Source: Nyssa sinensis (lineage: Eukaryota > Streptophyta > Magnoliopsida > Cornales > Nyssaceae). From it: 64,000 nt of DNA. The DNA is taken from positions 33,992,226 through 34,056,225 of the forward strand of contig CM018052.1 of the NCBI GenBank assembly GCA_008638375.1, in the 5' to 3' direction. This document shows, piece by piece, positions 1 through 13,929 of this stretch. The first letter of the stretch is position 1, and each line of letters begins with the position of its first letter. The position numbers were made by a program, and so were the translations under genes. The notes under the pieces were generated by a model. It was not told where the DNA came from, did no database searches, and saw only the letters and a list, made by a program, of their open reading frames with translations.

Positions 1-550
1 ATGAATCTTTACTTTATGGATTTGAATTTGATCATGCACTAGTGCGTACGATCAGATGATTCAGATGGGGCCATTTCAGGACCCAGCCAGGGATAAAATA
101 TTGCCTCATCATCTTCCCCAGTGAGGGCGTGTTTGGCAAAATGATGAGCCACATCATTACAAAGTATGAATAATTGCATTTTATGATTAGATAATATGTT
201 ACATGTTTAGTTATAATAAGGCAGGCACATGATAGTCTCAAGAAAATATTGGATATCACATGAATACAAGGTAAAAATGTAACATAAGAAAGGAAAATGT
301 CATGCATAACCATTTTTCTCGTTTTATTTTCTCATTCTTAAATGAAAAGAAATGAAATGATTAATTGAGTTTACGGGTACAATTTAAAAAAGATTAAATA
401 TATACAACTTTATTTTGCGAGGGAAGAGAGGTTGTGACAGGCCCAAAATGAGATGGCAACAAATGTTGTTGTTGGATAAAAAATTGTTGCCATCGGCTAC
501 GGCCATTGTCAAGTTGTTTGAGGGCTACCAAAGCCATGCATGTGGGCGCT
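1..550. other. Downstream flank of the MATE gene, no gene seen
   Basis: AT-rich DNA with no recognisable coding region. Because the MATE gene reads on the minus strand and stops at 551-553, its 3' untranslated region and polyadenylation site should lie here, but I see no decisive poly(A) signal. The short open frames have no family features. Confidence 0.5.
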
Positions 551-3500
551 TCAGTTCTTCAAAAGAGGCGGCGCCTCCTCCTCCTCCTCCATAACGTCAT
601 TCCATTCATCCAAACGCATCCTTGCCTTATCCACCTGCAAGTTCCATAATTTATTAACTTGTTTATTATTATGGCTAAAATGTAGTAATTAATTTGAAGG
701 TATTCAGTTGTTACTGCATATTAACAGAATTCAGAAACAATTTTGTAAAAGAATAGAGGGAACAAATAGTAGCAAAAATGTCACAGTAGTATAGAATGAG
801 AGTAGGAGAGGAGGGGAAAAAAGTCTTGTGTAAGAATTATCATGATATCATATATATCACATGTGACAAATTGAGAATGACTATGAGAAAACTCCATATG
901 ACAAAGTGCAAAATGCGCCACTATGCAGTTACACAATTCAGCCCAGTCCCGCACCATGCACGAATGCGCCATCATGGGCTGACCCAAGTCCGTGTAACCA
1001 ATTTGCAACGAAATAAAAGACTCCTATCACACAAGATGTTACATATATACCACTTCAACTTTATTCTATTTTTTCTTTTCAATGTGGGAAGTCCCACTAC
1101 ATAAATAAGTTTTTAAACCACTTTCTTTAATTCTTTATTCTGAAAAAATTTCCAACACTATCTACCCGATGCAACTGATCATGTTTCACGTCTTGGTGCA
1201 ACAATAATACTATGAAAAAACAATATATTTGTTGGGACCGAAGTCAAAGAATGTTTTTCTGTTTTTGTTTTTGATAGGTTCAATCAAGAATGTTAGGTTC
1301 TCTTTTGTTAGAATAATTAATTGAATATTGTACCTCTTTATCCCAATCTGCCCGAAATGTGACCCACAATAAGATGATAGTCTGAATAGCTGTGCCTCCC
1401 ATCATCCCTGACCATATTCCCTACACAAAACATTAACAAAAGCAAAGCCTTATTTGTTTCTGCTGAACGTGATAAAGCCCTTTTTTATATACCAGCTAAC
1501 GGACCGAACCACCACCAATAACTAAGATTGCTTGGGGTTGGATGATCAATCAAATGTTGATAAAGTATGGCGAATATAGGTTGTTTAAGAAGAGAGAATT
1601 GTTGGTTTCTTATATTCATTTCTCTTTTCTATCGTGACATGATCTCGCCTGGTCAATCCAATCATGATGTTTTGCCACATTGGGGTTATGGGAGTGGAAC
1701 CCACTTCTTCACTGACCCACCTACTCCCCATGACACTCACCAGTCTTCTTCATTTGGCCGCATTGCATCCATATGGATCCAATAATCCATTGGTCGTACA
1801 TTAAAAGATGGATAAAATTGTTTTTTACCCTTTTATATATATATATATATAAATATATATGTATTGATCAGTGTAGTGACAACCATATGTATATACCTTG
1901 GCACCAAAATTGAAATAAAAGCCGAGAACTGAGCCCAACGGAATACCAACTAGATAATAACATCCAACGTTTACATAAGCAACAAATGCTTGCCATCCAC
2001 ACCCAACAGCGACCCCTGTAATCAATCATTTCACAAACAAAATACACATAATCCATCATATCTATCACAACAATAAATAAATGTGAAAGAAAGACACAGA
2101 TGTTTAACAACTAGCCCATATATGCTTACTAATGAGAATGTTAGGTTTGCTTATATTTTATTAGTTTGCGTGAACCAGTGATATGGATCGTATATATTTT
2201 GTCTGCCGCAAACATTCTATATTTTATAGTAAGAGTAATGGATACCACAAGTTTTGGGGATTTTCGTGTTAAAGCACTAATATTTCCATAACAGTTTTGA
2301 TAAGCATGGTTAGATGCATTAATCTGAGTCTCGCCTTTTCGTGTCGTGGACAAGTTATCACATCACTATCCCAGTGTAGCAAAAACCATTTTTGATCAGT
2401 TCACCTACTTCCTAACTATCACACTTTATCAAGAAATTCATCAAATATATATATATATATATATTTCCTGTAATTTCAACATTGGCACAGCCATAAAACA
2501 CTAACCATGGGTGTAAGACTTTCTCTCTTATGTGGGTAAGCATAGCTCATTGAATTTTAATTTTAATAAAAAATGGATTAATTGAGATGCTGATTTGAAA
2601 GAGAATAGATTGAATGAACCCAATTAATCAATTTTTGATCAAAGATTCATTAGGCTTGATGTACCTTAGTTACATGTTATTACAGAGGACATTAGTATGA
2701 TTTATTATGTACATGTGTCAGCCTCTCTTTTTTTATCAGCGAAAAAAAAAATTATTGATATAAAAATGAAGATTACAATCAAGAATACATCAATAAAACT
2801 ATTTTTTTTTGGGGGGGGGGGGAGGGGGGGGGATAAAAGTTGCATTATGCTTAACGCAAGCGTCTCAGCTAGGTTGGCATCCAAGAGAAAAACAAATGAT
2901 ATGCAGACCCATAGGAAAACACCCAAAGCTGGCAAGATGCCAACAGAAAGAAGAAGAAAAAAGAACAGTCGGACTAGCATGTCTGAGCCTATTTTGTAGC
3001 AATCTTTTCTGGGTTAGGATATGTCTTGCTAGTTCTTAAATATGAAGGTTGGTTCCTACTCTCGCTCAACCAATCGTAATCTCTCCCTTCTATTTAGCAA
3101 AGACAGACAGACAATTGAAAAAATTTATTATGAATTCGGGTATGCATAATATTATTTCATCTAATTTATGCATGATTCTGATTCTAAATGTGTATTGTTG
3201 CAATTAAAATCTTACAATAACATTTTTAGTAGGAACTCTTACCGGACAAAACAGGTTGGACGCCATTAAGCACGATAGAGATAGCCAATAATGGAGCAAG
3301 TTCTGAGACTGCGTCGGAGACGGTTGTGCCACCCGTGAATATATAACTTAATTCATGGCGAAATATGAGTGCGAGGATGCCCAAGATCACAGCGATGATA
3401 AGAGAGCTTGAAGTCACGATTACAACAGAAAATGCAGCAGATTTGGGATGACCTGCACCAAGCTCATTGCTAACCCTCACACTGTAATCAAATATCAACT

Positions 3501-3885
3501 GAATTTTTAGTTTCAACCTTAACCCAAAAAAAAAAAAAAATCACTAGCTCATCATGTTCAATTATGTAAGAATTTTTTTCTGGGATTAATTACAACCTGT
3601 GTAACCAGAAGTTATTTCATCAGAATGAAAAACTATACAACAATCACTGTGATTTCAACATTCATGATAGGTTTGACTAAAATTTATAAATATTCAAATC
3701 ACAGTACAATTCAAATGGATCGTGATGATGCAACCATCACATGAAATAATTTTTATTGATTTATAAGGGTCAAGATTAAAGTTTTTAATAAAGTGTTGGT
3801 TTTTGTAACCTTAAAATCGAAATACATAATTGTTATAGAGTGAAAATTATTTCAGTGACAATCACACCCATATAATTTGACTTAG

Positions 3886-3949
<64 letters not shown>

Positions 3950-4731
3950 AGCAAAGATAGGGAGAAAAAAAAAAAAAAGGGTGGGCTTCAAGGAAAACTG
4001 ACCTTGCAGCTGCATTGAACCCCACTGAAATCATGTACACCCATCCAACTATTGTCATGCTGCATGTGGAAACCATTGATTCATTATAAATAATATATGT
4101 GCAAAATGAGCTATCTATCTAAATCCTCATGCATAGAAATTACTTTGGTTTCAAGGCACTTATATATGTGTAATAGATTTAAGCCGGCATAATATATATC
4201 TGCAGGATGAGTTCTGGTTTCAAAAATTGAAATGGCATGATCACAAATGATTAAATTGAAAGTGAGACAGAAGGTTAGTTTGGCAGGACGAGGGAGAGAA
4301 GAATCATAGGGAAAGACGACATTTTTTCAAAAAAGATATTTAGATTAGAGAAGAATCACGGATTTAGCGTGCGATTTTGTCCATCACCAGCTCCTCACAA
4401 CATAAGCCGAAAACTCTTTAAAGAATAATTCAGCTTTTCATTTATATATTATTGAATTTAATCAGACAATTTTTAATGAAATAGAACTTATTATTAAATT
4501 TGAGTTCGAGTTTGAGTTTTATATATATAATCAGCTTATGTGAATAGATGTAAACTCGGGCTATCATATCATATGTTTAAATTTTCATATGGTGAGACTG
4601 TGATCCAATTTGTTGGTAGTCCCATACACTCCCATCCCACTAGTTGCAAATGCCAAACGACAAAGGTATACCACTTTGACTGTTTGTTTAGAATAGAATT
4701 TGTTTGGTACTTGTAGTCTCTTAGTTTCTTT

Positions 4732-4806
<75 letters not shown>

Positions 4807-7332
4807 ACCTCTATTCCCATTCCTTCAACTCTAGATGACAACACAAAGTTGATTGTTTGTTTTGAGAAATACAATTTGAATGCTTGTTAGTAGGATAGGC
4901 CCTACCGATGCAATCATCTATACTCCCTTGATAATAATACACCGGCAGATACAGACAATGCCAAAGGTAAAAGGAGTGATTGTCCCGCGGCTCACGTGCT
5001 ATGACACTATACACACGTGCTACGTCCCGTTAAAATAAGTGGAATATAACTCATGTAATATTCTACTAGAAGGTGACATAACTACATTCATGTCTCTGGT
5101 CACGAAAAATATACTTGGCTAGATGAGTCATTGTTTCTAAAATTTTCAAAATTTTATTTTTACCAGAAATTTTAGTAAATTCTTATGAATATAAAAATAA
5201 AAATGGAGGGGGGAAGAGTCGTGTTCTGTTAAAATATTCTTAAGAAAATCAGTAATAAAAATATAATATCAAAATTTTTAAAAAATTTATGAGTCATGGC
5301 CTCAAGAAAAATTTAAATAATACAATAAGGTGACCACGTATTTATTTAATAATATTCTATCATGTTTAATATAATTTATAATTTTAATAAAATATAATAT
5401 ATATAATAAAATATTATTAAAATAATACATTATTTTATGTATGCAAAAATACTTCTATAAGCCTGTATATGTCCTTCCGATCCGCCTTTAAATACAACTA
5501 AGTATCTTTAAGTTTGCAACTTAAAAAAGTGATAACTCAAATACAAGTACCGCTGCAATCATGCATCCAAATATAGTTGTCATATCCAGGTCATCCTGGT
5601 TTGATATGTATCTAGCATTGATATGTTTGATCCTAGAGTCATCCGGTTTTCAAGTGGGGTCCGCGGTGAAGAATGTTTTTAGTAAATAAAAAGATTAGGT
5701 GCACCACAGACACGTCAGCATAAATGATTAATCTACGGGACCTATCCTAATAAGCAGCAGTCAAATTGTAGTAATCTAAGAATTGTGTTTTATGGTCATT
5801 AATTATAATTATATTAATTATTTTTAAAAAAAATATTTTATTGATTAATAATTTTTATATCAGTCACATTATTCGGATAATAATAAAAAATAGTTATTGA
5901 TTATTGTCATATTAATTATTTTTTAAAAAATTATTTTATCAATTAATAATTCTCACATCAATCACATTATTCAGACACTTTTTTTTAGCCAAATATGAAT
6001 GGCCACATAACATTATTCGTGTTCTCAACTAAACTTCACTTCATAAAAGAGTAATTATTAATAAAAGCTAACGACATAAGTATCTTGTACAAATTTCGAG
6101 ATAAACCTCCGACGCAATTGCGACGGTTCAAACTTTATAATTTGATTAGCAGGTCTTATATACAGTAATTAAATGTTTGTTTATGCGGGAGAAAAAGAAA
6201 TTGCGGGGGTCACCTTGCCATTTTCCCATGCTCCAAATACTTCTTTTAATTTGTTCAAACGATATCTCTACTCTAAGCCTGTAATCCTCTTAAAAAGTTC
6301 TCTACCTAACCCACCCTATTTAAATTACAAATTTTGGACCATCGCGATTGGCAGGAGCATCGTTCTACCTTAATATTACGGTTGTTGGCACATGGGATTA
6401 TTTATCTAAGATCAGGTTCATTATCAACCAGTAGGATTTAGGAAACAGAGGATTTCTTACCAAACAGAGAGAGAGTCCAATGCCACCTCAGGATTTGGGA
6501 GCAGGCCAGCAATCAAGACAAGAATCTGATAGTACCAAGTCTCCAAGCAAAGCATCACCGCTGATGCAGTGGATAACTTCAGGAAATCCCAGAGTCCAGA
6601 AAAAGCCAGGGAACTAAGCCCGGTCCAAGTCTTCTTACATCGTGGACTCACCAAGATGTACACAAATTGTGCCACGACGACGATCCACCATGACAAACTC
6701 AACACCAGCGCCCCACCTAACAATCCCCACCCAATCTTGTACACCACGACCCATGTTAACAAAAGGTGCACCACAAGCGTAGCCGTTGATATGTATGCGC
6801 TGGGGAACACAATGCTCTGTGCCTGCAAGAATTTCTGGATGGGGAAATTGGCGGCGTATGCGAATAACTGAGGGATGAGGCCGTAGACGAACAATGCTGC
6901 TGCCGACGCAATTTCCGTTGATTCACCCAGTGCAATCAAGAGGGGCTTGGAGAATATGTAGATCAGCGTAAGTGGGACCGCTGTTGACATGAGGAGGATC
7001 GTTGATCTTTGTAGATATACGCCCAGCATTTCGTACTTGTGGGCTCCATATGCTTGGCCACACAGGGTTTCCACTGCACTTCCCATTCCAAGCTATACAT
7101 GAAAAATCAATCAGTAACATATATATCTATATATATATATATATGATGTATACACTTTTCTGTGCATGTATATAAAGTAACATATATATATATATATATA
7201 ATACATGACCGCTGTCTATACATTTATATGAATGTACATATAGAGAGTGACAAATTTAAAATTTTTAGTTAAGAGACATTAAAATGTTCAGACATTGAAA
7301 GAAATGTATATATATTTAAAATTTAGAAAGTT

Positions 7333-7363
<31 letters not shown>

Positions 7364-7804
7364 AAAAATTATAACAAAATTACTCATAAAAAATACAATA
7401 TCTAAATTTTAAGAAGCATAACTCGCTTTTTTCCCCTTGCATCCTCCATCGCATATTGACACATATAGATATAGACATATGAGGTATATTTTGGCTAACC
7501 ACATCTTCATTTTATTTGGGTGTTACCTTGTTGATAAGCCAACTCCATATCTACACCTCATATCTACACCTAATTTTTTTATAATCAATACCCATTGAAC
7601 TCTCCTTTTCATCATTAATGCTAGTACGAAATCCCTAACTTTTGAATGGGTGATTTGGCTAATAATTAAACAAGTTTTTGTTTAGCATTCATACTTTTTA
7701 AGAACTATATTTTCATTTCTTAAAACTGAAAATTGGAAACAAATTTAACATTTTTGTGTTAATCTTCTTAAAATACTTTTCATGAAAATATGCATAGAGG
7801 TGTG

Positions 7805-7841
<37 letters not shown>

Positions 7842-8166
7842 GGGGGACTACCATGAGGCCATAAGCAAAGATTTGGATGCCATTGTTACCAAGAGAAGCA
7901 GCAGCAAGTTGAAGATTGCCGAGATGGCCGCAGAAGATCTGCGTGGACATGGAGGTAATGTTGTTGAGCAAGTAAACAACAATTGCCGGAGCTGCGAGGC
8001 GAAAGAGAGTTTTAAGTTCGATGATGGTGGCACGTTGGAGACGCTGAAAGTAGGATAAGCTTGTGTCCGATAGTGCGTCTTCAAGGGCTGAGCTTATGGT
8101 CCCCGATAGGGATCGTTTGGATTGCAACATGAGTTCACTGAGCTCATCAACTTGAGTAGACTCCAT
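551..8166 (-). CDS. DTX40-like: MATE (DETOXIFICATION) efflux transporter, seven exons, 510 aa
   Basis: Multidrug and toxic compound extrusion transporter, a proton- or sodium-coupled antiporter expected in the vacuolar or plasma membrane. Exons in reading order: 8166-7852, 7092-6461, 4059-4003, 3481-3243, 2015-1897, 1420-1334, 634-551. All junctions are GT-AG, the phases agree, and the 1533 bases give 510 aa plus TGA. Family signatures: [15 protein letters not shown] and [18 protein letters not shown] in exon 1; [17 protein letters not shown] and [17 protein letters not shown] in exon 2; VGFNAAA across exon 3; [20 protein letters not shown] in exon 4; [20 protein letters not shown] across exons 4-5; [11 protein letters not shown] in exon 6. 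The order and length match the Arabidopsis DTX40 group as I remember it. The N-terminus before about residue 55 is the usual hydrophilic leader; the tail is acidic ([12 protein letters not shown]). The substrate cannot be told from sequence. No break is seen, so it looks functional. Confidence 0.95.
2811..2832. repeat. G-run (G12-A-G9) in MATE intron 4
   Basis: Twelve G, one A, then nine G directly follow a T-run. The pre-mRNA of the minus-strand gene would carry the C-rich complement; the plus DNA strand could fold as a G-quadruplex. Its exact length may be unreliable in an assembly. Confidence 0.7.
3889..3947. repeat. (AG)n microsatellite in MATE intron 3
   Basis: Fifty-nine uninterrupted bases of AG. 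It lies in the intron just 3' of the 57-bp exon 3 and is separated from that exon by a 15-A run. In the transcript the donor of this tiny exon is followed within about 60 bases by a long pyrimidine (CU) tract. Confidence 0.95.
4734..4803. repeat. Compound (TA)n(GA)n microsatellite in MATE intron 2
   Basis: About 28 bases of TA repeat run straight into about 42 bases of GA repeat. It lies within the intron, away from splice sites. Confidence 0.9.
5798..5980. repeat. Imperfect tandem duplication in MATE intron 2
   Basis: Two neighbouring AT-rich units (about 5810-5878 and 5910-5978) share the same order of segments: ATTAATTATTTTT, an A/T run, TTATT.ATTAATAATT, then ATCA.TCACATTATTC.GA. Both lie in the 2.4-kb second intron. 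They look like an old local duplication or a mobile-element remnant. Confidence 0.6.
7804..7851 (-). repeat. (TA)n(GA)nG6 tract abutting the 5' splice site of MATE intron 1
   Basis: On the plus strand this reads (TA)n, then (GA)n, then six G, ending at the exon 1 boundary. In the transcript the intron starts GTAGT, followed at once by six C, a CU repeat and a UA repeat. The donor is a weak match to the plant consensus, and the repeat can vary in length right beside it. Confidence 0.8.
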
Positions 8167-8450
8167 GCTCGGATCTTCTTCAGCAGGCTTTTAGGCCTTG
8201 GAGTTGGTGTCCTGATCTCTGGACAACTCTAGTTTTTAAAGGGAAGCCAGCGGCCTTTTGGTTTCTTTTTGTTTTGCTTTGTTTTGTCTGTGTGTTTGTG
8301 TTTTTCAAGTTATTTAATCTTGAACAAAAGAAGAAAATGTAAGCAACCCTATTGATTCTTGACCAATGAGCTTTTGCCACGTATGATAAAATTTGAAAAT
8401 AAATACATGTGGCAATTCCATGATAATCCCGCGGAGTGATTAACATTTCT
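8167..8450 (-). promoter_or_regulatory. Putative MATE promoter and 5' UTR
   Basis: Region upstream of the MATE start codon. Reading the minus strand there is a CCAAT box (plus strand 8362-8367) and an ACGTGGC-type core (plus strand GCCACGTA at 8376-8383), which resembles an ABA-responsive or G-box-like site. No clear TATA box is visible at a confident distance. Regulation by ABA or stress is inference from the motif alone. Confidence 0.35.
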
Positions 8451-10590
8451 CTATGATTATGTTTGATACATAAAAATGAAATAATAATTTCATAAAATAA
8501 AATAAAAAATAGAATAAAAATGATATAAAATAAAATAAAAATTATTCATTTAACCAAAATGAATATTTGAAATTTTTTAATAGAATACACATTTTATAAA
8601 ATAGACATTTTGAATCATGTCAAATAAAAATTAAAATAAATATTTTAAAATTTCTATTTTATTATGTCAAACATGACGTCAATAAAAAATAATTATTTAA
8701 TGAGACAGACACACAATTTCACTACATAACGGTGTCTCGAAAAATTTTCAAAATTTTTAAATCTTGAGAAAGTTTTAATTTTTATGATTTAAGAAAAAAT
8801 TAAATATTTATAAGATATTGTCAGACCACCTAACTCAATAATTTCTCTCTGACAGGAGGCTAAAAGCTTTTTGTATCTGAAAGAGTAAATAGACATGACA
8901 TGTTTGGGGGCACTTTGTACAACATATGTACTCTCTAATATATTTCAACTTTGATTGGCAGCTATTTTGCATTAAAAGCCCATGAAAGGAAATTAAGCCA
9001 AATGACATATAAAAACTTGAGACCTTACTAAAAATATATGTATGAAAGATTACGTGGATTATCAAAGCATTGTACAAATTGATTAAACAATGGATCCTTA
9101 AAATAAAGAGTTATTATTTGATATGTTATGATTATCTCTCGTAATTTTTATTATTATTTTTTAAAATTATAATAAAAAAATTAATTTAAATATATTCAAA
9201 AAAAATTAAAATTTATAAAAATTAATTGCATTATATAAAATAATAACGTAATATAACCGTTTTCTCCCCTGAAAGAAAGAAATTAAATAGTAATGGTGTT
9301 TGAATGGAAGAAAGCCAATTCAATCTGGCAACCAAATGAAAGATTACTGTCACTCTGCTAGAAAATGTTTAAGGTTGTAAAGTTGGACTCGCAAAATCAG
9401 GAAGCCATATCCTAATAGAATTTGTCCACCAAATTCATTAGTTTCTCTCCATTTCGAGTGAGGGTGGGATTCTCACCACACGTGAAACTTACTGCCTCTC
9501 ACAAATATTTTCGTTTCAACTTAAATGAAGAGGTGACGAACATGTGACGATAGTATGAAAACTATTATTGTAATTACTATCTTTGTGTCATCTCATAAAG
9601 TGTAATTATCATGTGGATAACACTATTGTAATTACTAATTTCTGTAAGAAAATACAATTAATTAGACGTTTACAATTTACTATGTCATAAATTCAAAAAT
9701 TTCGAGTTCAATCTATCATGTTTTTGGTTCATGAGATTTTTGTGTTATCTCATAAAGAGAAAGTGAATTAATTTAGCAAAGTTAGAATACTATTTTTTTT
9801 TTTTTAACAAAAACTAAATAAATAAAACAAGTCACTTAGACACCTAGTGCACCGAATTGTAAGTGTATTATAATTTACAATGTAGTAGTATATACAAAAT
9901 CAAGATTATCTCCGGAATGGATTCACAATCTACTTCAATCCCATTAAACTTGATTGAGTATGGTTAAATATTTGCTTAAAATTTGTGCATTTGCATGGTA
10001 CATTTGAATGCATAGCCATTTGGCTCTGAATATCTGTTTGTATAAGCTCTTTTGATTTACGAATTAAAGAAAAAAGACAATGAAGATTAAAATAATTTTT
10101 CTTACTTATTTTCCTACGTAGATAAAATTAAAAATTGGCATTATTTAATTCGTGAATTTAGTAGAAGAAAAAGAAAGAATATATAGATATATATATATAT
10201 ATATATATATATTATTTTTTAACTTTATTTGAGTAAAAATAAAATATGAACAAGAAATAATTATTTCCACCCTTTTGAACTTGTCTCTAATGAAATTTAC
10301 AAACAAAACAAAACAAAAAAAAAAAATTAATAATTGGTCGTGATGAATTCAAGCACGCCATATCCAACGGTCTTTGAGCAGACGAAGATTGAAGTGCGGG
10401 TTAGAATGGTTGATGGGGCAGAAGAATAACTGGGATGAGTTACTTTCAGCCTATAATGCCAAAGCTTTTAATTGTTCAAAGACGATTAAATTATGGCGGC
10501 TGGTGAATATAATAATGTATATATCACTATTCTCCAAACAAAAATGTACATATCACTCGTCTAATATTCTTACAGCTGGTCCCCAATATA

Positions 10591-10628
<38 letters not shown>

Positions 10629-11179
10629 AACATCGACCACTTGTGATTGTCCTGGACCCTTTACACCATATTCTTACTGGCTACCAGTCCAGATCCATCC
10701 ACCCTTTCCAAGAGTACGTGTGTATAGATATATATTTTGGAGCTTTTACATAATTTTTCTTGTTTAAATATATTTATATATAAAATAAAGTAAAAAAATT
10801 ACATTAATATTAAAAAAATAATTTATTTTAAATTGTCACTTTATTATTTTAGATCTTTAATTATATACAATCGATCCTAATATTACAATTTTTTTTATTA
10901 TGAAAAGAATGAGTTATTGTAATACATATATTACAATCTTATTCATAATTGAATAAAAATAATATTAACGTTTTCTGGTAATCTTTCTTTGGAGAAAGAC
11001 ATGGTGGCCAAACTAAGGAAGGGTTGTTGATGGTGTAAACTGATTCTAAGAAGCATGGAAATAACTTCCATCTGGTTCCCACAATGAATTCTAATAGTTG
11101 GGAAAAGAACAAATTAATCAGAGTTTCAAAATGCATATAGGAAAAGAACAAACTAATTAGAGTTTCCAAATACATAAGA

Positions 11180-11180
11180 G

Positions 11181-11245
<65 letters not shown>

Positions 11246-11246
11246 A
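11180..11246. repeat. Compound (AT)n(AC)n(AT)n microsatellite
   Basis: A TA repeat, then an AC repeat of about 26 bases, then a second AT repeat, all uninterrupted. Useful only as a polymorphic locus. Confidence 0.9.
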
Positions 11247-11617
11247 ACTACCCAAGTCACTCATAACCTAACTTTCAATGAACACATAATTTGTACTTAT
11301 CAAACTTTCCGAGGAAAAAAGAAGATTTGTTTTTACCTATACGTAGTATAAAACTTTCTTAAAAGTGCTTTTTTATAATTTTTACCGTTTTGCTTTAAAA
11401 ATAATAATTTAAAAAATAATATTATATTACAATATATGAATTACAATTAATTAATCAACTAAACATTCTAACATATTACAACCAAAAACCAATCAACCTT
11501 ACACAAATTCAAATCAGTAATCTCTCAAATATGTATCTTAAAAAACAATCCAAACCAACCCGTGACTAGGTGAAAATTATGTTTACATCTTCCTGATGGA
11601 GCGAGCTAGATTTTAAC

Positions 11618-12094
11618 ATTATGCTTGGATAACTAGAAAGAGAATGAGAACAAGAAAAGAGGACAATATTAATTATGAGAGAGAGAGAAAAGAGAATGCG
11701 ATTCCTCTTTTATGCTTAAATAACAAATGAAATAAAAAATAATACACCCCACTCATTTTGCTTGGAAATAATAAAAAAAAATAAGGAAAGAAAATAATTT
11801 TATACCTTTTTATTATTATGTCCTGAAATAAAAGTATCTTTTTTATTTTTTTTATTTTATAATTTTAATATTAGAATTAATATTATAAAAAAATCATTAA
11901 AAATTCTCTTTTCCTTCCGTCTCCATATACTTTTAAAATGCAAACAAATTAAATAAAATAAAAGTTAAAGAGAGCATCATCTCCCTTCATCTTCCTTCTT
12001 TTTCTTCCTTAATTTTAAACCAATTATAAAATAATCTCTCCCTCCTTTCCATTTCTTTTCCTTTCTTTTCAAATCCCTCAACCCAAACAAAATG
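11618..12094. mobile_element. Possible MITE with weak terminal inverted repeats
   Basis: The left end reads CATTATGCTTGGATAAC and the reverse complement of the right end reads CATTTTGTTTGGGTTGA, roughly 12 of 17 matching. Inside is AT- and purine-rich DNA with no coding capacity. A similar style of sequence recurs around 31960-32350. The size and ends suit a non-autonomous DNA element, but no target duplication could be confirmed. Confidence 0.25.
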
Positions 12095-13339
12095 TAAAAA
12101 TCAAAAATAATTTTAATAAATATTAAAAGTGATTTTACTTTAATTTTTGGATCAAAGCAAAATTACTCGCGCTTGTCTTATAGTTTGATAAATTACTCTG
12201 ACTACTCATTGATGCTCAAGTTCGGTAACAATTCACTCCTATTTGTCAATTGTTAGTTGATCTAATAGCTTGTCAGAAAGTTTTGGAGACAGAAAGAAAA
12301 AATGAATAATTTAAAATAAAAGAGAAGAAAAAAAATCCATCATCGTAATTGAATGTTTATGACAAGAAATGAGAAGAAAATAAATATATCTTATTTGAAT
12401 AGTTAGTAGGAAAGAAATCAGTCCAACAGTTCAGACAACAATCAGGGGATTCTAAAGAAAAGAATCTAAATGAAAACAGTAGAAAGATTAGTATAGAAAT
12501 CAACCATAATGCATGCCATAGTTGGAACTGGGAAGAGGGAGGAAGGAGGGGGAGGGATACATCTCTGCTTTTTCTGCACTCCAAATTTACATGGGCAAAT
12601 TTTAGTGGGGATAATTACATGAACTTCCACATTTTGTGAAATTTCTTTACAAAAATTTATGACACAAGCATGCGAGAATGATGAATAAATACAATCAGAA
12701 ATTCGAACGAAACTCACCTCCGAGTGTGCTTCTCTCCCAAGCATATTTCTTTCTAGGGCTTATATAGTTCAGACCTGAACACAGAAACGACCTTCATTGA
12801 TATAACTTCATCTCGTTTTTCCTTGTTCTTCAAGCACTGAAGTTCATCATGTGTAAGGAACAACTTCTCAGTATAACTAAAGGAGCAAGAATGGCTCAAT
12901 TGAAGATTTACAGGAGACTTGTGAGAACCACTGATGCGGCAAAGTGCAGAAGAAACATCAAAACTTCATCATAGAGAGCTGCGAAAAGCATGAGAATATC
13001 AAATCAAATTCAATGAGAATCATTACTAGTTTTTCTTCCACAAATTCAAAGCCCACAACAGCAACTGCAACTTCCTTGGGCTTATAAATTACGTCCATGA
13101 ATCTTATTCCTTTATTTTCCCTGACAGATTCTTCCTTTAGTTACAGGATAGAAGAAAAAAAGAAAAGAGAGAGTAGGGTCTGAACTTGTAATGAGGTTCC
13201 GTCAAAAAAAAAAGTTTCTATTTCACAATCTTCCTCACCCCTTCTCATCGCCTTGTTTTTTTGTTTGCAAAACATAATGTAGAGGACTTATGCAGTGATT
13301 ACTAGAACTTCAAGATTCACTATCACAGCAATCCTCAAC

Positions 13340-13517
13340 TGGATTTTATGTTCCACACATTTTGAAAAGAGAGCAAAACAGTATTCATGTAATATTCATG
13401 TAACTGACCCCAACAGTGGGAAAAAGGCTTTGCTAAGTAGAGCATATTTTAAGAAGAATCATCTGGATTTTATGTTTCACGTATTTTTAAAAGAGAGTGA
13501 AACAGTATTTCATGTAA
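13340..13517. repeat. Direct duplication, period about 122 bp, with a third copy piece at 14797-14858
   Basis: The segment beginning CTGGATTTTATGTT and ending ATTCATGTAA occurs at about 13340-13393 and again at 13462-13517. Between the copies is a block beginning CTGACCCCAACAGTGGGAAA (13402). A near copy of that block, with AATGGG instead of AGTGGG, recurs at about 14797-14858. The pieces therefore flank the LTR-like segment described next. Confidence 0.7.
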
Positions 13518-13929
13518 CTAACTGTAAGAAAAAATGAATAATTTATGTTGGCAATTCTTTTCCAAAAGGTTGTATTTCTTTATACAGTAATTTTGGATTA
13601 GTATTAAATCATGTAGTCTATTGCTAGTCATGAAGATCCAACTCGAGACACCTTGCAAATACAAAAATGTCCGAAGAAGTATGTATTCATGCATGTCAGG
13701 CATTTTTCATTAAACACGCTCCATGGAATTATACGTAAGTTTAGAAGTGAACATAACTGTAGTCAAATTAACCTTAAACTATAAGCTAATCTACTTGTGA
13801 AAAAAGAGTTTTTGGAAGTTTCTAAACTTATGTTAGTATTTTTGTATGAGCTATTTGGAAAATTGCGTACAGTTTTTCTGAAAATCGAAACTTGATTCCT
13901 GTAGCGTGATCGTCCAAACAGAAGGTCGT

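Larger units (their letters stand above)
8451..13294. other. AT-rich intergenic spacer, no gene recognised
   Basis: No open frame with family features is found. It holds several AT microsatellites (10188-10211, 10587-10628) and a compound tract at 11180-11246. At 12350-13150 base composition is less AT-biased and contains splice-like GAGGTGAG on the minus strand at about 12715. That part could be a decayed gene or a non-coding transcript, but nothing identifies it. Confidence 0.5.

Noticed and set aside
3833..4076. Minus-strand frames with a long alternating Leu-Ser run
   Set aside because: They are translation of the (AG)n microsatellite in MATE intron 3. Only the 57-bp exon 3 portion is real.
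6569..6871. Plus-strand 100-codon frame
   Set aside because: It is the antisense shadow of MATE exon 2.
10374..10646. Plus-strand 90-codon frame
   Set aside because: Its second half is translation of an AT microsatellite. The first half has no recognisable motif.
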